Source: Pleurotus djamor (Eukaryota > Basidiomycota > Agaricomycetes > Agaricales > Pleurotaceae). From it: a stretch of DNA of 64,000 nt. Positions within the stretch are counted from its first letter, which is position 1, and each line of letters starts with the position of its first letter. Position numbers and translations under genes: made by a program. Below, piece after piece: positions 32,297-44,135 of this stretch. The stretch is taken from positions 1-64,000 of the forward strand of contig JAPEVF010000172.1 in the NCBI GenBank assembly GCA_029747585.1, in the 5' to 3' direction. The notes under the pieces are model-generated. The model saw only the letters and a program-made list of their open reading frames with translations, had not been told where the DNA came from and searched no databases.

Positions 32297-33596
32297 TCAG
32301 TGGAAAACCGGCGCTCCAGGTGTCCAACTGACTTGCTTATAGCAATACCAGGTATCCGTCTCTGTGCTACCCGAATCGCCAGACGACTGTGAATATGGGT
32401 TTAGACGTCGTCCCTGGCTAAAAAGTGTATATGGCGTACCGATGAAGCGTTCTGATCAAGTGATGCGTACAAACTGTAGCCAAAGCTTTCTAGCACTTCG
32501 ATCATGCGTAGAAGGAGGATACGAGTGGATACAGCTTCAGATCCGGACGCCATCCAGGGGTAGCCTTCGCATTTGAATTCACTGATAACGATGTGAACGA
32601 TGATGACTTCGTTGAAAGATAATAGACCTACTATACTCCACCGTCCTTCCAACCTTTATTTATGGTGAGCGTGTGAGCCAATACCTACACGCAATGGAAG
32701 CAATTACGTACCGTCCTTCTGCAGCATGGACCCGAGTATTTGCTCTGATAGAGGTTTAACAGGAAGATCGGCTCGAAGTACATCTAGTACGTACTGAATG
32801 GTAGGACCAACTCCTCTGGTGCACCAATCAGGCGGAGACGATCGCCCATATTGAAGGATATCGCGAACCATGTACAAGGAGGAGGGAGTGGTTGTTGATA
32901 CCGAAAGATACATGTGTCTTTGTCGGCCTTCGCAAATAAAGTCAGTCAAGTGCTTGATTTTCGACGCAGCCGTATTTACCTGTTTCTTGCTAATGTCAGT
33001 ACTAATGCACAGGATCCATCCCATGCTATACAATGTTGAAAGAACGCCACACTAGGGAGACGGTGAGACGAAGAGCACTGACAGTGGGCCGTCGACCGCC
33101 GTACCATGAGCACCCGTGAAGGGCTAGCTTCGCTTCCTTTCGCATACCATGGATTGCCTTTGAGCTTGAATTCATGGGAACCATGGTAATTTCGTTCCTC
33201 CTAGTCTCCCAATGAGCCTTAGAAAGAGAGGTGGCCGAGATCAGCGCCTACCTGAATCCCTTTGGCCCATGATTGTTGGATCGCTGTGAATTTTCAGATA
33301 GCTGAACAGATAGCCCGGGAGCTGAATTCCGAACCGGTTCGAATGGTATTGATATGTTCCACCGGAAATTGTATGAACCGTAGGCGATCGCTGTTACAAG
33401 ACATGAATCAGCGCATCGTCTGGATCTTGATGGTGAGTTACACGCACTACATATTCATCGACATGCAAGCGAATTGGGTGCGAAATACAGGAGGTGGTCC
33501 CGCTGCCTGGGTGTTATCGTGGCTGAAAGCAGGTGGTGGGTCGCTTTCTGGCATCCTGTACGGTGCATCAAGGACGGTGTCTTTCTTGTCGTACAT
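32297..33596 (-). CDS. uncharacterised protein with internally duplicated domain
   Basis: About nine short exons splice in phase from MYDKKDTVLDAPYRMPESDP. The first half reads DRLRFIQFPVEHINTIRTAI, QQSWAKGIQ, SHEFKLKGNPWYAKGSEA, SRVLM and YSMGWILCISTDISKK. Then comes DKDTCIFRYQQPLPPPCTWF and a second similar half: GDRLRLIGAPEELVLPF, YEFKCEGYPWMASGSEAVST, RILLLRMIEVLESFGYSLYA and SLDQ. The tail is DTWYCYKQVSWTPGAPVFH. About 270 residues. E-F-K-x-x-G-x-P-W-x-A-x-G-S-E-A occurs once per half, so the protein is an internal duplication. I have the impression that related proteins recur in mushroom genomes. Function unknown. The many tiny exons explain why it would be missed by ORF calling. Confidence 0.65.
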
Positions 33597-34862
33597 GACG
33601 AAATGAGTGATGATGATGATCAATACTTGGTGTTAGTGGACGTGGATCTGGCGGACGCGCCGACCAAGGGGCGCTTTATATGACCAACTTCTCCACATTG
33701 TCGAGGCAGTGCACCGCCGGCACAGCTTGGGTCATCTCCTACAAGATCGGACATGAAACACCATACAGCGCTCGAGTTTATGTATATTCTTCAGGGATCG
33801 CTCCAAGTTACCCTGCCAGTAGCCTTTGCGGAACGAGTCAACGACTGCGTGATTTCCAGCGTCATCTCGTTGCTGTCCGAATTTCTTGGCTAACCGGACC
33901 CGATGTAATACGCACTGCACTTCAGTGCTTCCCTATTGCTGGATATGGGGTGGTACTTGGCGATGCGCCCAAGGAGGTTGGTTACTAATCGCTTCCCCGT
34001 TCAACTTCAAGCTCGCGCGGAGGGTCTCGTGCCGCGGACTCTTCACTGGTGACATCATAGTTTCCCCTGGACCTCCTATCACACTTTGTCGTTGTGAGTG
34101 ATCGCTTTTTCAGCTTCACGGTGATCTATGGGCTCATTCCGGAGTATTCATAACATGACCCCCAGTCCTTCCCCGAAGCAACTCCTCTCACGTCGGTACT
34201 CTGACCCCCCGGGAGCACGTGTCCTTTGGACCCTTGCACGGGGTAATAGCACCATTATAAATAGCAACATCTTCCCTCGATCGTTTGCAAGAAATTCTCT
34301 TGTCGACGCGATTCGGATTGCCCAGTGATGTACATGCTGTATGAAGCTCATTATTCGTGGTTATGAACCGTTATTGACGTGGTCACGGAGAAATCTCGGC
34401 CAACATGCTCAGAATACCAGCGAACGGACACCACCAATGCCGTACCTCCAATGCTACCTATGAGATCTAACGTTAAAGAATCACCGTCATAGATAGTACC
34501 TTTGATAAGAACGCACTCTGGTAAGCACATACATCGTCCGAGAGGTAAGGGATGCGTCACACAAAGGAAGACAGAACCATATCTGAGCGTTCTAAAGTGA
34601 TAAGAACCGCTGTGCGTCGGTGGAAATGTCTGTTTCAAGTTTAGGACAGGGAGAATACTCGGGCAAGGAAGCACTGATTCCAAACCGTCCCTTAGATCAC
34701 TCGTTTTGTACATAACACTAGGACGAGTTCTGTACCACTTGTTTGTCGGCCCCCGCCAAACATGACCTTCCCGTTCGTGCGTCGGCTACGCGAACTGGCT
34801 ACATCAAGGGGATGGCTCGCCTCTGCTGGAGTAACCTCGGCGTCTCTTGGTTCCAAGACGGG
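33597..34862. other. intergenic, no supported gene
   Basis: About 1.3 kb without a gene I can defend. A perfect TATAAATAG occurs at about 34256, but the ATG downstream at 34341 opens only about 42 codons. A minus-strand frame at 34351-34713 has no motif. Confidence 0.4.
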
Positions 34863-34868
34863 TATAAA
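34863..34868 (+). promoter_or_regulatory. TATA box of the lactonase-like gene
   Basis: TATAAA 49 nt upstream of ATG 34912. It falls inside an in-frame upstream extension (ATG 34762) and therefore argues for the shorter protein. Confidence 0.45.
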
Positions 34869-34911
34869 GACCAATCCCGACTCTAAACCACAGCCCTCAG
34901 AATCCCCGCCA

Positions 34912-36086
34912 ATGGCTTATCAGATCCTCGTATCGTCGTACACGGAAGATGTCACCACGCTCACTTTCGACCCTAAATTATCTTCGATCACTGTCAGCTC
35001 AGCCGTTCATGCTGGACATCATCCATCGTGGATTACGAAGCATCCCGATGACCCTTCATTAGTTTTCACGGGCCTGGAGCAAACTGAAGGAGTGGTGTTA
35101 GCGATTAAATATGACAAGGAATGGAAGGGGAAAGTGGTTGGAGAAGTATCGAGCAAGGGAGCTGATCCTTGTGATCTACTTTGTACCAAGGACGAACTTC
35201 TCGTGGCAAATGTACGTCGTCAGCTGTTGCTTAAAGCTTTGAAGAAGTTCTTATCTGGATCCGTCACATGAATTGTGAAGTATTCGTCAGGAAGCATTAC
35301 GAGCATTGCAGTGTCGTCGGCACCTCCTTACTTTCTGGACAAAGCCCCTGAAACGGTGAGCTTCGAGGGACGGGGGCCTAACACGGACAGGCAAGAAGGA
35401 GCGCATGCGCACCAAGTCTACCTCCATCCTAGCACTGGGGAACTACTTGTAGTCGACCTGGGATCTGATAAAGTTCATCGGCTGGCAAAGAACCAAAGTG
35501 GGTCATGGGCTGTCGAGGGAAATATAGTTTACGAAGGCGGAGCGGGTCCACGACATGTTGCGGTATACGGTGCGTTTCTCGGAGAGTTCATGAGTACGCT
35601 GGTGTTAATAAAGGCTTCTTAACGTCATAAGGCGAGTATTTGTTCACCGCCCTCGAGCTCTCGAACGGGATATCGAAGCACAAGTTCAATTCACTTCCAA
35701 CGGGAGCCGATTTCATCAGTGCAGCTTCCAGTCTCTCAGTGCAGCTCCCATCACCGGATATGCTTGTCTCCGAGATCCTCATCCCCAAGCCAAACCAAAC
35801 ATACTCAGAACCGTACATCTATTTGTCCAACAGAAACGATCCTTCGCCTGAGGGGGACACTATAGCGATATTCGACCTCGACTTGAACCTCGTAGCCGAA
35901 GTGAGGACGGGATTGAATCATCTCAGAGGAATGGTGTTCGGCGGAACGGATGATAAATGGTTGGTGGCGGGTGGTGCACGAGGTGGAGGCGTCGCTATCT
36001 TCGAGCGCGTGGACGGGGGCAAGGGTCTCCAGAAGATCGCTCATAACCCCGAGATCAAAGAACCAACGGGCTTCCTTTGGGCATGA
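34912..36086 (+). CDS. lactonase, seven-bladed beta-propeller (6-phosphogluconolactonase-like)
   Basis: Three exons with introns at about 35212-35278 and 35571-35631. The protein starts MAYQILVSSYTEDVTTLTFD, contains HAGHHPSWITKHPDDPSLVF, ELLVANYSSGSITSIAVSS, AHAHQVYLHPSTGELLVVDL, GPRHVAVYGEYLFTALELSN, and ends FLWA. The features S-Y-x-x-x-I-x-x-L near the start, N-Y-x-S-G-S-I, H-x-H-Q-V and G-P-R-H are those of the Lactonase (bacterial YbhE/Pgl-like) propeller family. These act on 6-phosphogluconolactone or on aromatic lactones such as muconolactone. About 350 residues, full length, no signal peptide seen, so probably cytosolic. It converges on the CoA-transferase gene (115 bases between stops). 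Confidence 0.8.
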
Positions 36087-36201
36087 GCACGACAACAAGG
36101 CAATCGGTAATTTTATTTCCACACGAAATGTATGAATAAACCTGTAGAGTATCTATGTACCACGCGAAATCATTCACGGTGATTGAATTGGTTGGTGGAG
36201 A

Positions 36202-37975
36202 CTAACCGACGATGCCTTCGGCTCGTAGATCGCTGAGTTGAGTTTCGCTAAGTCCGAGGTGCTCGCTTAAGACTTCGTTTGTGTGTTGACCCAAATCGGG
36301 GCCTGCCCATCTGACCTTGGTGTCGTAGCCTTCGAGGACTGGGAAAGTGCTTGACATCTTAACCGTCCATCCTCTTTTGTCTACCGAAGTCTCTTCGCCG
36401 GTTGGGGCGGGAACCCACGCCTCTTCTATCGCGTTTCTCGCCTTGAGTTGATCGGCGTTCACTATGTCTTTCACGTTGAGCACACGACCAACGGGTACGC
36501 CTGCCTTGTTCATGACTTCGAAGACCTCTTCTGCGCTTCTTCGGCTGGTCCAGCTGGAGATAGCGTCCTCTATCTCCGTCTGTCTAGAGACTCTATGTTG
36601 GTTTCGTTCGTATTCCGGTCCTATTAGATCGGTACGCTGGATGGCTGTCATGAGCCGGTTATAGATGGTATCACCGTTCGCGCCAATCACAATGTAGGTA
36701 GGAGTCGTTGGCGTTTCCGAGGAAGGCAAGCACGGATAAGCATTGGTAGGCACGATGCCCGTTACTGAGGATCCTGAAGGCCCTCGAACCTAAGTAGGTG
36801 TGAACAATGGGCTGACACTGCTTTAACCAGATACAATATCCCACCTTGTCCTTTCGATCGTATTCGGGTATAATGCCTTCCATCAAGTTAAGCATGCTAA
36901 ACATCGTGTGTTGGCACATTTTCTGCTAGAAAGTTCGCTAGGTCGTAGCGCACCTTTCCATGATGCTGACATCCACCGTTCGGCCATTGGGTAAATTCTG
37001 GTCTTGTTTATTTTTCTTAGCAAGCAGCGCGATAACCTCAAGGTTGGAAATCATTTTAGAGACACAAGGGGGGTACTCAGCTTGCGCACTCACCGTTCCA
37101 AAAGCAGCGTGTAATCCAGCGATAGAGTCTCCCAGGCTGATATTCGGACGAACAGGAGGGCCAGAGAGACCACCGGTGATGGCATCGGGAAAACCGTTGA
37201 TATAGCGGAACCCTGACTCTGCTTCACACACAGAAGCATAGCCAGGTCGAGGAGCCCATGGTCCTGTTTGTCCATAACCACTCACGCGAGTGAAAATGAG
37301 GTCTGGATTGAGAGGATGAAGATCGCTAGGTCCGAGGCCCCACTTCTCCAACGCTATTAGCGTGTGATGTAAGCGATTTGTTGAGGATGAGTGGAACGCA
37401 CTTACTCCCAGGCTTGAAATTCTCGATCAATACGTCACTCTTCACAGCGAGCTCTTTCACAAGCCTGAAAGTTCCCTCAGCTGCGAGCCTCGGTCCAATC
37501 AGTAACGAAAAACCCACGCTCGTCCTTTGGGTTGTCGAAGGTCGATCACGACACTCTTTTTGTTTCTTGCGATGCTTCTGAACCAAGGGCTCGTCCCATC
37601 GACGTCGAGCTCACGCCATACACGAAGGGGATCACCGGTTTTAGGTGGTTCAACTTTGATCACTTCAGCCCCGAATTGCCTAGTGAGCGGTGTTAGATAG
37701 GCAAAGCCCAGAGCGTTTTTGATTTAGGCTTTAAGCACCCTAAAAGCTGTCCAGCAAATGGACCAGCGATAAGTTGACCCATTTCAAGGACTCGAATCCC
37801 CGAGAGAGGCAGGTCGTTGTTAGGTCGCGGGAGAGTCGACAACATCCTGAAAATGCCCCCGATTCAAGGGAGTCACCAGACAGTATATCAGCGGGTAGCC
37901 CTACAAAGGCTCAGAATTTTACCTCCGGTGCGAAGCTCGAGCGCGGCATGGTGACAGTGGAAGCCTTGCTATCAT
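36202..37975 (-). CDS. CoA-transferase family III (CaiB/BaiF), probably mitochondrial
   Basis: Exons join from MIARLPLSPCRARASHRR, an Arg-rich, acid-free start typical of a mitochondrial presequence. Next come [88 protein letters not shown], and ISLGDSIAGLHAAFGTV with the Asp expected to form the acyl-anhydride. GRTVDVSIMES and the C-terminal part of exon 1511-type length follow, ending LSDLRAEGIVG. About 450 residues, the normal family size. Similar mitochondrial proteins transfer CoA between succinate and glutarate or hydroxymethylglutarate; the exact substrate cannot be read here. One intron (about 37500-37535) is unusually short and tentative. Confidence 0.8.
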
Positions 37976-38680
37976 CACTAAGATGGACTACAGTTGTATC
38001 AGTTTCGATTGAAGTGTTGAGTACATTATCCACAGAAAATGAGAGATATGGGTAGCAAGTCCTCTCCTGCCCAGCTAAGGTTGAGCGGAAGTTCGTCTGA
38101 GAACTAGCGTTTGAGACGCAGAATTGTCCCACCGGGTAAGGGTTTATACAGCTTGGACCAGGGAAAGATAGACGCAGACTAAGACGTTTAACCGGTTGAT
38201 GCTTACTTGGATGAAGCCAGGGAAAAGCAAGTCCTTGCTGCGTTCGTTCCTCCGTGGACGAAGTGGTCAGGAAGCAGAAGGCCGGTAACCAAACAGCCGG
38301 CTTTCAAACACGAACACCCCTGAACGTTGAACGACACTTGTCCCGTGACCAACGCGGAACTTTTCGAACACATTGTCACTTGGCTTCGTACGACGATCTC
38401 TTTTGCTGCCACATAATCGACTCCACATAGTCGATTGAGCAAGGTTCAACTTTCAAATACGCGCAGGATGGCTCTCAATTATGTACCGTGCACAGGTTTC
38501 CTCACTGGTCATGTGCACGTGTAGCAATGGACGTTTTCGCCGTGTCGCAAATCCCCCAATGCGGTGTAAAGGTGCGAGGAAGGCTATGAGCTACTATGAG
38601 TCAAGGAGGGCCTCTGACTCATTTGCGCTATTATATAGACCAGAAAATAATGTGTTGTTCCGCCGACTTGTCCTGGAGGC
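37976..38680. other. intergenic, divergent promoter region
   Basis: About 700 bases between the start of the CoA-transferase gene and the start of the DUF2828 gene, which point away from each other. I see no gene. A TATA-like ATTATATAGACC occurs at about 38630, about 50 nt before ATG 38681. Confidence 0.4.
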
Positions 38681-41059
38681 ATGGTCGCCGTCCCCCCAGC
38701 ATCAGCATCTTCTCAGGATTTTACCCTTCCTGCTATACCAGAGCTTTACCTCTCTAATTTTCTCGACGTCCTCATCCCACCTGCACCCACCACACCATCA
38801 AGCAAAGATCGATATGCTGCAGGTCTTACGGCATGGGGAACCCCCCTTGTTCAGACAAGGAGCAATCCAATGATTTCTGCCTTGACAGACACGGCAAATC
38901 GGACTTGGACGACCAATGGTGCAGGAGCATTTAGCTTCACAGGCTCCGCTACACTTGACGCGTTTCAGTTTGCAAGTGAGAGGACTGGTCGCGAGCTGGA
39001 CAAGGTGCTGTCCAGGTCTTGGAGGGAAGACCCCGAATTGACCATCCGAATCATTTGGAACTTGCGGAGTATCCATGATGGAAAGGGGGATAAAGAAGGC
39101 TTTTATCGGTAAGCTCATTCTAACATCGCCTTGGAAGAATTGGTGTTCATATGAACTTGTAGCGCTTTTGGCTGGCTTTACCAAAAGCATCCACGGACAG
39201 CGATTGCCAATCTTCACTTGCTCGTTGAACCCGTTTGTTCCACTCCAAGGCGCCCTGAATCCTTCTCCCATGGCTACTGGAAAGATTTGCTCAACATCCT
39301 CGCTCTTGAAACCACAGGAGAACTCGCCGCCTTTGATGGTTCTCCTGCACTTCTTCATCACCCTCGACAAAAGTACACCTACCCCCGGCAGAAACGTCGC
39401 CTGAAGATCGTTTCGCGTGACACTCGTATTCTTCTAGCCCAGAAGGCCAACGAAAATCGTAGGGTTGCAGCGAAAGCACTTCGTGCGAAGAAAGCCTCTC
39501 AATCAGCTCAACGACTTGGGCAGAAGCTGCGTTCAGCGAATTATCGCGCCCTGTTTGTCGCTGTCGCGCGTCTCTTCGCCCAACAACTAGTGAAGGACAT
39601 AAAACTACTTGGCGAAGCTGATGAACTCCCAGAAGACGCTGATCGAGTCGCGTTTTTGAAAGGATTGTCCCTTGCTGGCAAATGGGCTCCTACGCCTGGC
39701 CTTTTCCATGATCGTGTCACAAATATATCAACCGCCATCGCCTTACTCATTCGTCACTCCAAAGTTCTTCCATTCCCTGCCATTTTGGACGATGCTCAAG
39801 CCGACCTCTGCAGTCGCGACCGTTTTGCTATCCTTCGCTCCTTCTACCAGCGTTGGGTACTTACCCCGCTTCGCAGAGCCAGCGTGGTGACAGAAACATT
39901 CATGGCGTCTAACCGATGGAACGAAATTCGATATAACCGCGTGGCCTCGCATTGCATGCAACTCCACAAAGATCACTTTCACAAGCATGATGAAGACCGC
40001 TTTTCGCAGTACCTTGTTCGGCTTATCGAAGGCAAAGCAACTATCAGCGGCGCTACATTGATGCCACACGAGCTCGTTGCTCAAGTTACTCGTGCTACCA
40101 TGGCACAGAGTGTTGTCAAGGATAAGGTTGCTGCTGTGCGACAGCACAAGATCGAGTTGATGAGGATGCAGAGTCTTGTCGCTGAGGAACAGTGGAAAGC
40201 TTTAATAAACCGCCTTCGAGAGTCGGGCAGCATCGACAACGCCATTGCTATCTGTGACGTCTCTGGTTCAATGGGTTCTATCCACTGCAAGTTGGATAAG
40301 AACGCCGTTCAACCAATCTTCCCGGCCGTTGCGCTCTCCTTGGTCCTCTCTCAGCTCGCCAAGCCACCGTTCAATAATGGATTCATCACGTTCTCATCAA
40401 CTCCTCAATTCGTTACTCTAGACCCAACCTTATCTCTCAGCGATTCGATCCAAAAAATGGTCCGTGCCGACTGGGGTGACAACACGGATTTCGACGCCGT
40501 GTTCCTCAAGCTCCTCCTCCCTTTGGCCATAGAACGTAAGGTCAAACAGGAAGACATGATCAAGCGTCTCTTCGTTTTCTCCGACATGCAATTTGACGCG
40601 TCACATACTTGCTCGGGTTCAACCACCGATTGGTGGACCGACAGCGCTGGTGGTGACTGGGGAGCGTATGATGCCGCTCTCCGTGCACCTGATTGGAAGA
40701 CCAACCATGATACTATCGAAGAGGCGTACAAGGCCGCTGGCTATGAAGTCCCTCAAATCGTCTATTGGAATTTAGCGTCGCATCAGAGTGTTCCAGTCAC
40801 CGCGGAGAAAAAAGGTGTTGCTTTGTTGAACGGGTTCTCGCCGGCGATGTTGAAGATATTTATGGGAGAAGAACCGGGGCCCGAGGAAGATAAGATCGAT
40901 GGGGAGTGGCAAGATGTCGAGGAGGATGGTGAGACGAAGACGCTCGACGTCGATTGGAATCGTTTTGATCCCGTCAATGCTATGAAGAAAGCCCTCTCTC
41001 AGCCCAGCTACAGGCGCTTGACTGTGGCGTATGAGTCGAAGCCCTTTGTTCAAGGGTAA
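38681..41059 (+). CDS. DUF2828 protein with vWA-like domain
   Basis: Two exons, intron about 39111-39162, joining GFYRAFGWLYQKHPRTAIAN. The N-terminus has LTDTANRTWTTNGAGAFSFT, STLD-type spacing and FLSRSWREDPELTIRIIWNL-like helices (here VLSRSWREDPELTIRIIWNL), followed by IHDGKGDKE. Then come HGYWKDLLNILALETTGELA, a basic stretch, and a C-terminal von Willebrand A fold. Its metal site is IAICDVSGSMGS (D-x-S-G-S), with NGFITFSSTPQFV and GDNTDFDAVF. This is the DUF2828 family, related to TROVE/Ro-like modules and widespread in fungi and plants, function unknown. About 775 residues, intact. A downstream exon after 41059 is possible. Confidence 0.85.
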
Positions 41060-41371
41060 TACTCGATTGCATGTCGGAATATCACTCTTCCTCCTCATGT
41101 CCATCTTCACTCTTCCCTCATCGTCTTCCGAAGCGAAGAACCCTACGGCGTACAGTCCATCCGGCGTTCGAGAAAGACCCGTCATCGTACAACGCGCCCG
41201 GGCCGTCGATCGGGAAGGGTACTTTCCCTTTACCATCCTTCGACTGGAGCAAGGAGTTCGTGCCGTCATGTAGCTGCTCAACGTTCTAGTCTTACATCCA
41301 AACTACCTAAGATACGAAAGATGTGTATAGATAGGAAACTTAGGGAGCATAAGAGGAGAAGTGATGTACGA

Positions 41372-42852
41372 TCACTTGTTCGCTACTTCCTTCTCAAGCC
41401 AATCCCATAACTTCTGTGCAACTTCGGGGTCCTGAGTCGCGGGTACCGGAACACCCGGCCTGGCCCAAGGAACGAAGTACTGGAAGGTGGTGTAAGTGGT
41501 CAGAGAAACTAGAGGACATAGGTTGTGGGTACCTTTCCGTTACTGTCAGCAGCCTCGGGAGCTGTTCCTGCCCATAGCTGGGTCAGGGCTCCGCGCGCAG
41601 AGTCGTGTAAGAAAATTGGCTGTTTGAAGAGGCGTAAGTGTTAGTGATCACGGATTGAGGAATTCAAGCATAGGGAGAGGCGCACGAAGAAGAACCGCTT
41701 CAGGAAGCCTACTCCGGGAACATATCGTGCTAGCTCAGAGTTGATGGAGCCTAATAAAGGTGAACGGCAATAACCTCAATGCTAAGATGCCAGAAGTTAA
41801 GACTGATAAGCTTACCAGGATGAAGAGATATCGATACGATGCCTTTATCTCCATACCGTCTAGCCAGTTCACGAGCTACAACGACATTACCCTACTCAAG
41901 CAACTTTAGCCTCTGCGTGATGAAGGGGATGAGGAACACTCGCAAATTTACTTTGACTATACAGCCAATACTTGGAGCGTCTCTGCCTTGCAGGTGAATC
42001 AATGAAGGAGTCGTAATCGAGTGATAGACCTGGCCATTGGTGTCCAAGAGAGGAGGTCGTAATGATGCGTGCTTTCCTGTCTGGAGACGACTCTGCGGTG
42101 GAAAGCAAAACTGGCACGAGAAGTTGGGTGAACAAGAAGTGACCTAAGGTTGTCATATTCTTGTCAGAGCATACTGAGTAAAGTTGGGAAGGCCACGACG
42201 CACCGATGACATTAGTCCCGAATTGCAAGTCATAGCCGTCATCCGTAGTTGAATGCGGCGGGGGATACATAACCCCACTAGCCGTGAGGGAAAGTCAGAA
42301 GCTTGCCAACAGGCAAAGAAGTTTGATGCACGACTGACGCATTATTGAACAAGATGTCGAGCTGCTTCTCTTTGCTGTCAATCGAGACGCCATGATGCCA
42401 CACGTAAGGGTCAGCGATTTCAGATACATCCAAGTATGAAGGTTAAAAATACCTGAGGAACTCTGCTGCAGCGGCACGAACGGAAGCCAGGTTCCCTAGA
42501 TCGAGATGGAGGAACAGAGCATCTTTCCCCGTGTCGGCCTTGAGATCAGCGATAGCCCCACGTGCCCTTTCTTCACTCCGTGAAGCCATGTAGACGGTCG
42601 CATTGTGAGCTAACAACGCGCGAACGGTCTCCTTCCCAATGCCGGCGTTGCCACCTGTAAAAAGCTACCGTCAATATCAAGTCAATATAATCATAAATTG
42701 ACTCATTTAATATGCCGTCCGGGCAGCAACTATGGGGAAGAGAACATACCCGTGACGATAACCACTTTTCCAGTGAGATCGGGGATTTGGTCAATCGACC
42801 AAGTTGGTGCGGGAGGAAATGATTGAGAGAGGACATCCCACAGTAAACCCAT
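41372..42852 (-). CDS. short-chain dehydrogenase/reductase
   Basis: Several short exons join from MGLLWDVLSQSFPPAPTWSI. Cofactor site: KVVIVTGGNAGIGKETVRAL. Then VYMASRSEERARGAI, LFLHLDLGNLASVR, LDILFNNAGVMYPP, catalytic Ser in IITTSSLGHQWPG and YSQSKFANVV with the Tyr-x-x-x-Lys pair, then ISLHPGSINSELARYVPG. The end is PEVAQKLWDWLEKEVANK, TGA 41374-41372. About 310 residues, a classical SDR of the retinol-dehydrogenase/WWOX-like group. It reduces or oxidises a carbonyl or alcohol with NAD(P)H. The substrate is unknown. Three ACGCGT boxes lie 205-240 bases upstream of its start. Confidence 0.85.
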
Positions 42853-43056
42853 TTCGATGTTCAGTTTCCCCGTAGTATGTCTGTAGTACCTTTCAAAAGG
42901 ACACTGGTGACTGTGGATAGTGGGAAGTAGATGCGAATACGAGAGATATTGCGGACGTGTCCGTTTTACCTAACTTCCGGCGGGGCACTTACGCACGGTC
43001 TCGGCAAAACAAACATCCCTGACAGGGACCCTGCAATGTCGCGTCATCAATGGCAA

Positions 43057-43089
43057 ACGCGTGGTATGAGATAACGCGTCAAAACGCGT
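43057..43089. promoter_or_regulatory. cluster of three ACGCGT boxes
   Basis: ACGCGT occurs at 43057-43062, 43074-43079 and 43084-43089, between the SDR start (42852, minus strand) and the 3' end of the next gene. ACGCGT is the MluI cell-cycle box bound by MBF-type factors in fungi. Function here is inference. Confidence 0.4.
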
Positions 43090-43153
43090 CGAGCCTCAAG
43101 GGTAATAGAGTACAGGATATCAGGGATATGGTCATAAGTTAAGCATTGGTTGA

Positions 43154-43702
43154 TTAGGGAGCTTTATCAATGGCTTCATCGACAACAACCCAGTCTTCCT
43201 CGGTAACGCCACAAAGGGACTCTTCTTCGATAACATCCCATGCTTGGGACCCGTCCTCGGAGGACGCATCTAATTCACTTATAGCAGGTTCGCCATCATC
43301 GTCGTCGTCGTCGCTCCAGATCGAGTCTTCAGCATCCCATAGGGAGACTAGATATTGTAAATCGTTGACAACAGGCTTCAGGGCTCTTTGGGGTCGAGGT
43401 GCGGCGAACTGGATACGACTTCAAAGATGTCCGTTGCGGGTAAAATACTACGTACTCACCTGAAAAATATGAGCAATATTCCAGGATGGATATTCTGGCT
43501 CCTTCATAGGTTTGTGGCTGTCGAAAGACAGGGTTTCGGCCTTGCATCAGCTTCATTAGCCATACTGTGGATTCGCAGGTTCGGTATTACTCACATCGTA
43601 GTTGGTCAGAGCCGCGAATTCATCAAGAGCCTCGTCGGATGGACGCCCCAGTCCCAAGTTCGAGAAGAGGTCTCCAATGAAGTTGATTTCTTGAGAATCC
43701 AT
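43154..43702 (-). CDS. small acidic protein
   Basis: Three exons, all in phase. MDSQEINFIGDLFSNLGLGR with EALDEFAALTNYD; then AETLSFDSHKPMKEPEYPSW and NIAHIFQ; then FAAPRPQRALKPVVNDLQYL, VSLWDAEDSIWSDDDDDD and a tail EEDWVVVDEAIDKAP. About 147 residues, strongly acidic at the C-terminus, no signal or membrane segment. No family name known to me. The clean splice phases and the conserved-looking W-N-I-A-H-I-F-Q block support a real gene. An AATAAATA box lies about 90 bases upstream on its strand. Confidence 0.65.
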
Positions 43703-44135
43703 GGTGGGTTTGTAGATGTAGCAGGTTGTGGTTGGGAATCTTCTGAGTAGTGAAGGAGAAAGATAGTAAGAGAAAGGGAAAGATGAAGGGACGTCCCTAT
43801 TTATTCTACAAAGGCATTAGACAAAGCCGTCCGCACCACAGTGTGGCAATGGTCGAGCGGGCTACCTCGAACAATGCTCGGGCGTCCAAAAGAGGCGACT
43901 GCGCGTTACAATACAATGCCTGTCAGAGTGTACCCATTGACAGAGGGGGTGGCCCGGACAATGCAAGATCTTGAGCCACTCGGCGGAACAGTCCTCGCGT
44001 GACAGACAAATCTGGGGAAGGTAATATGAAGCTGCGGGCGGACCTTGCAACTGGTATGAATTAGCTAGTATGTGTAGATAGAGCACAATTCATCGGTAAT
44101 ATTTTCTTCACTTCGAACCATATGGCGTATTGGGT
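43703..44135. other. intergenic
   Basis: Promoter side of the small acidic gene and 3' flank of the first esterase gene. No additional gene seen. Confidence 0.4.

Noticed and set aside
34351..34713. Minus-strand frame of 120 codons ending SVTTSITVHNHE
   Set aside because: Some protein-like stretches, but no motif, no homologous exon and no splice partner I could find.
41060..41289. Plus-strand frames after the DUF2828 stop
   Set aside because: Two frames are open over the same stretch and either could be a last exon; there is no evidence to choose.
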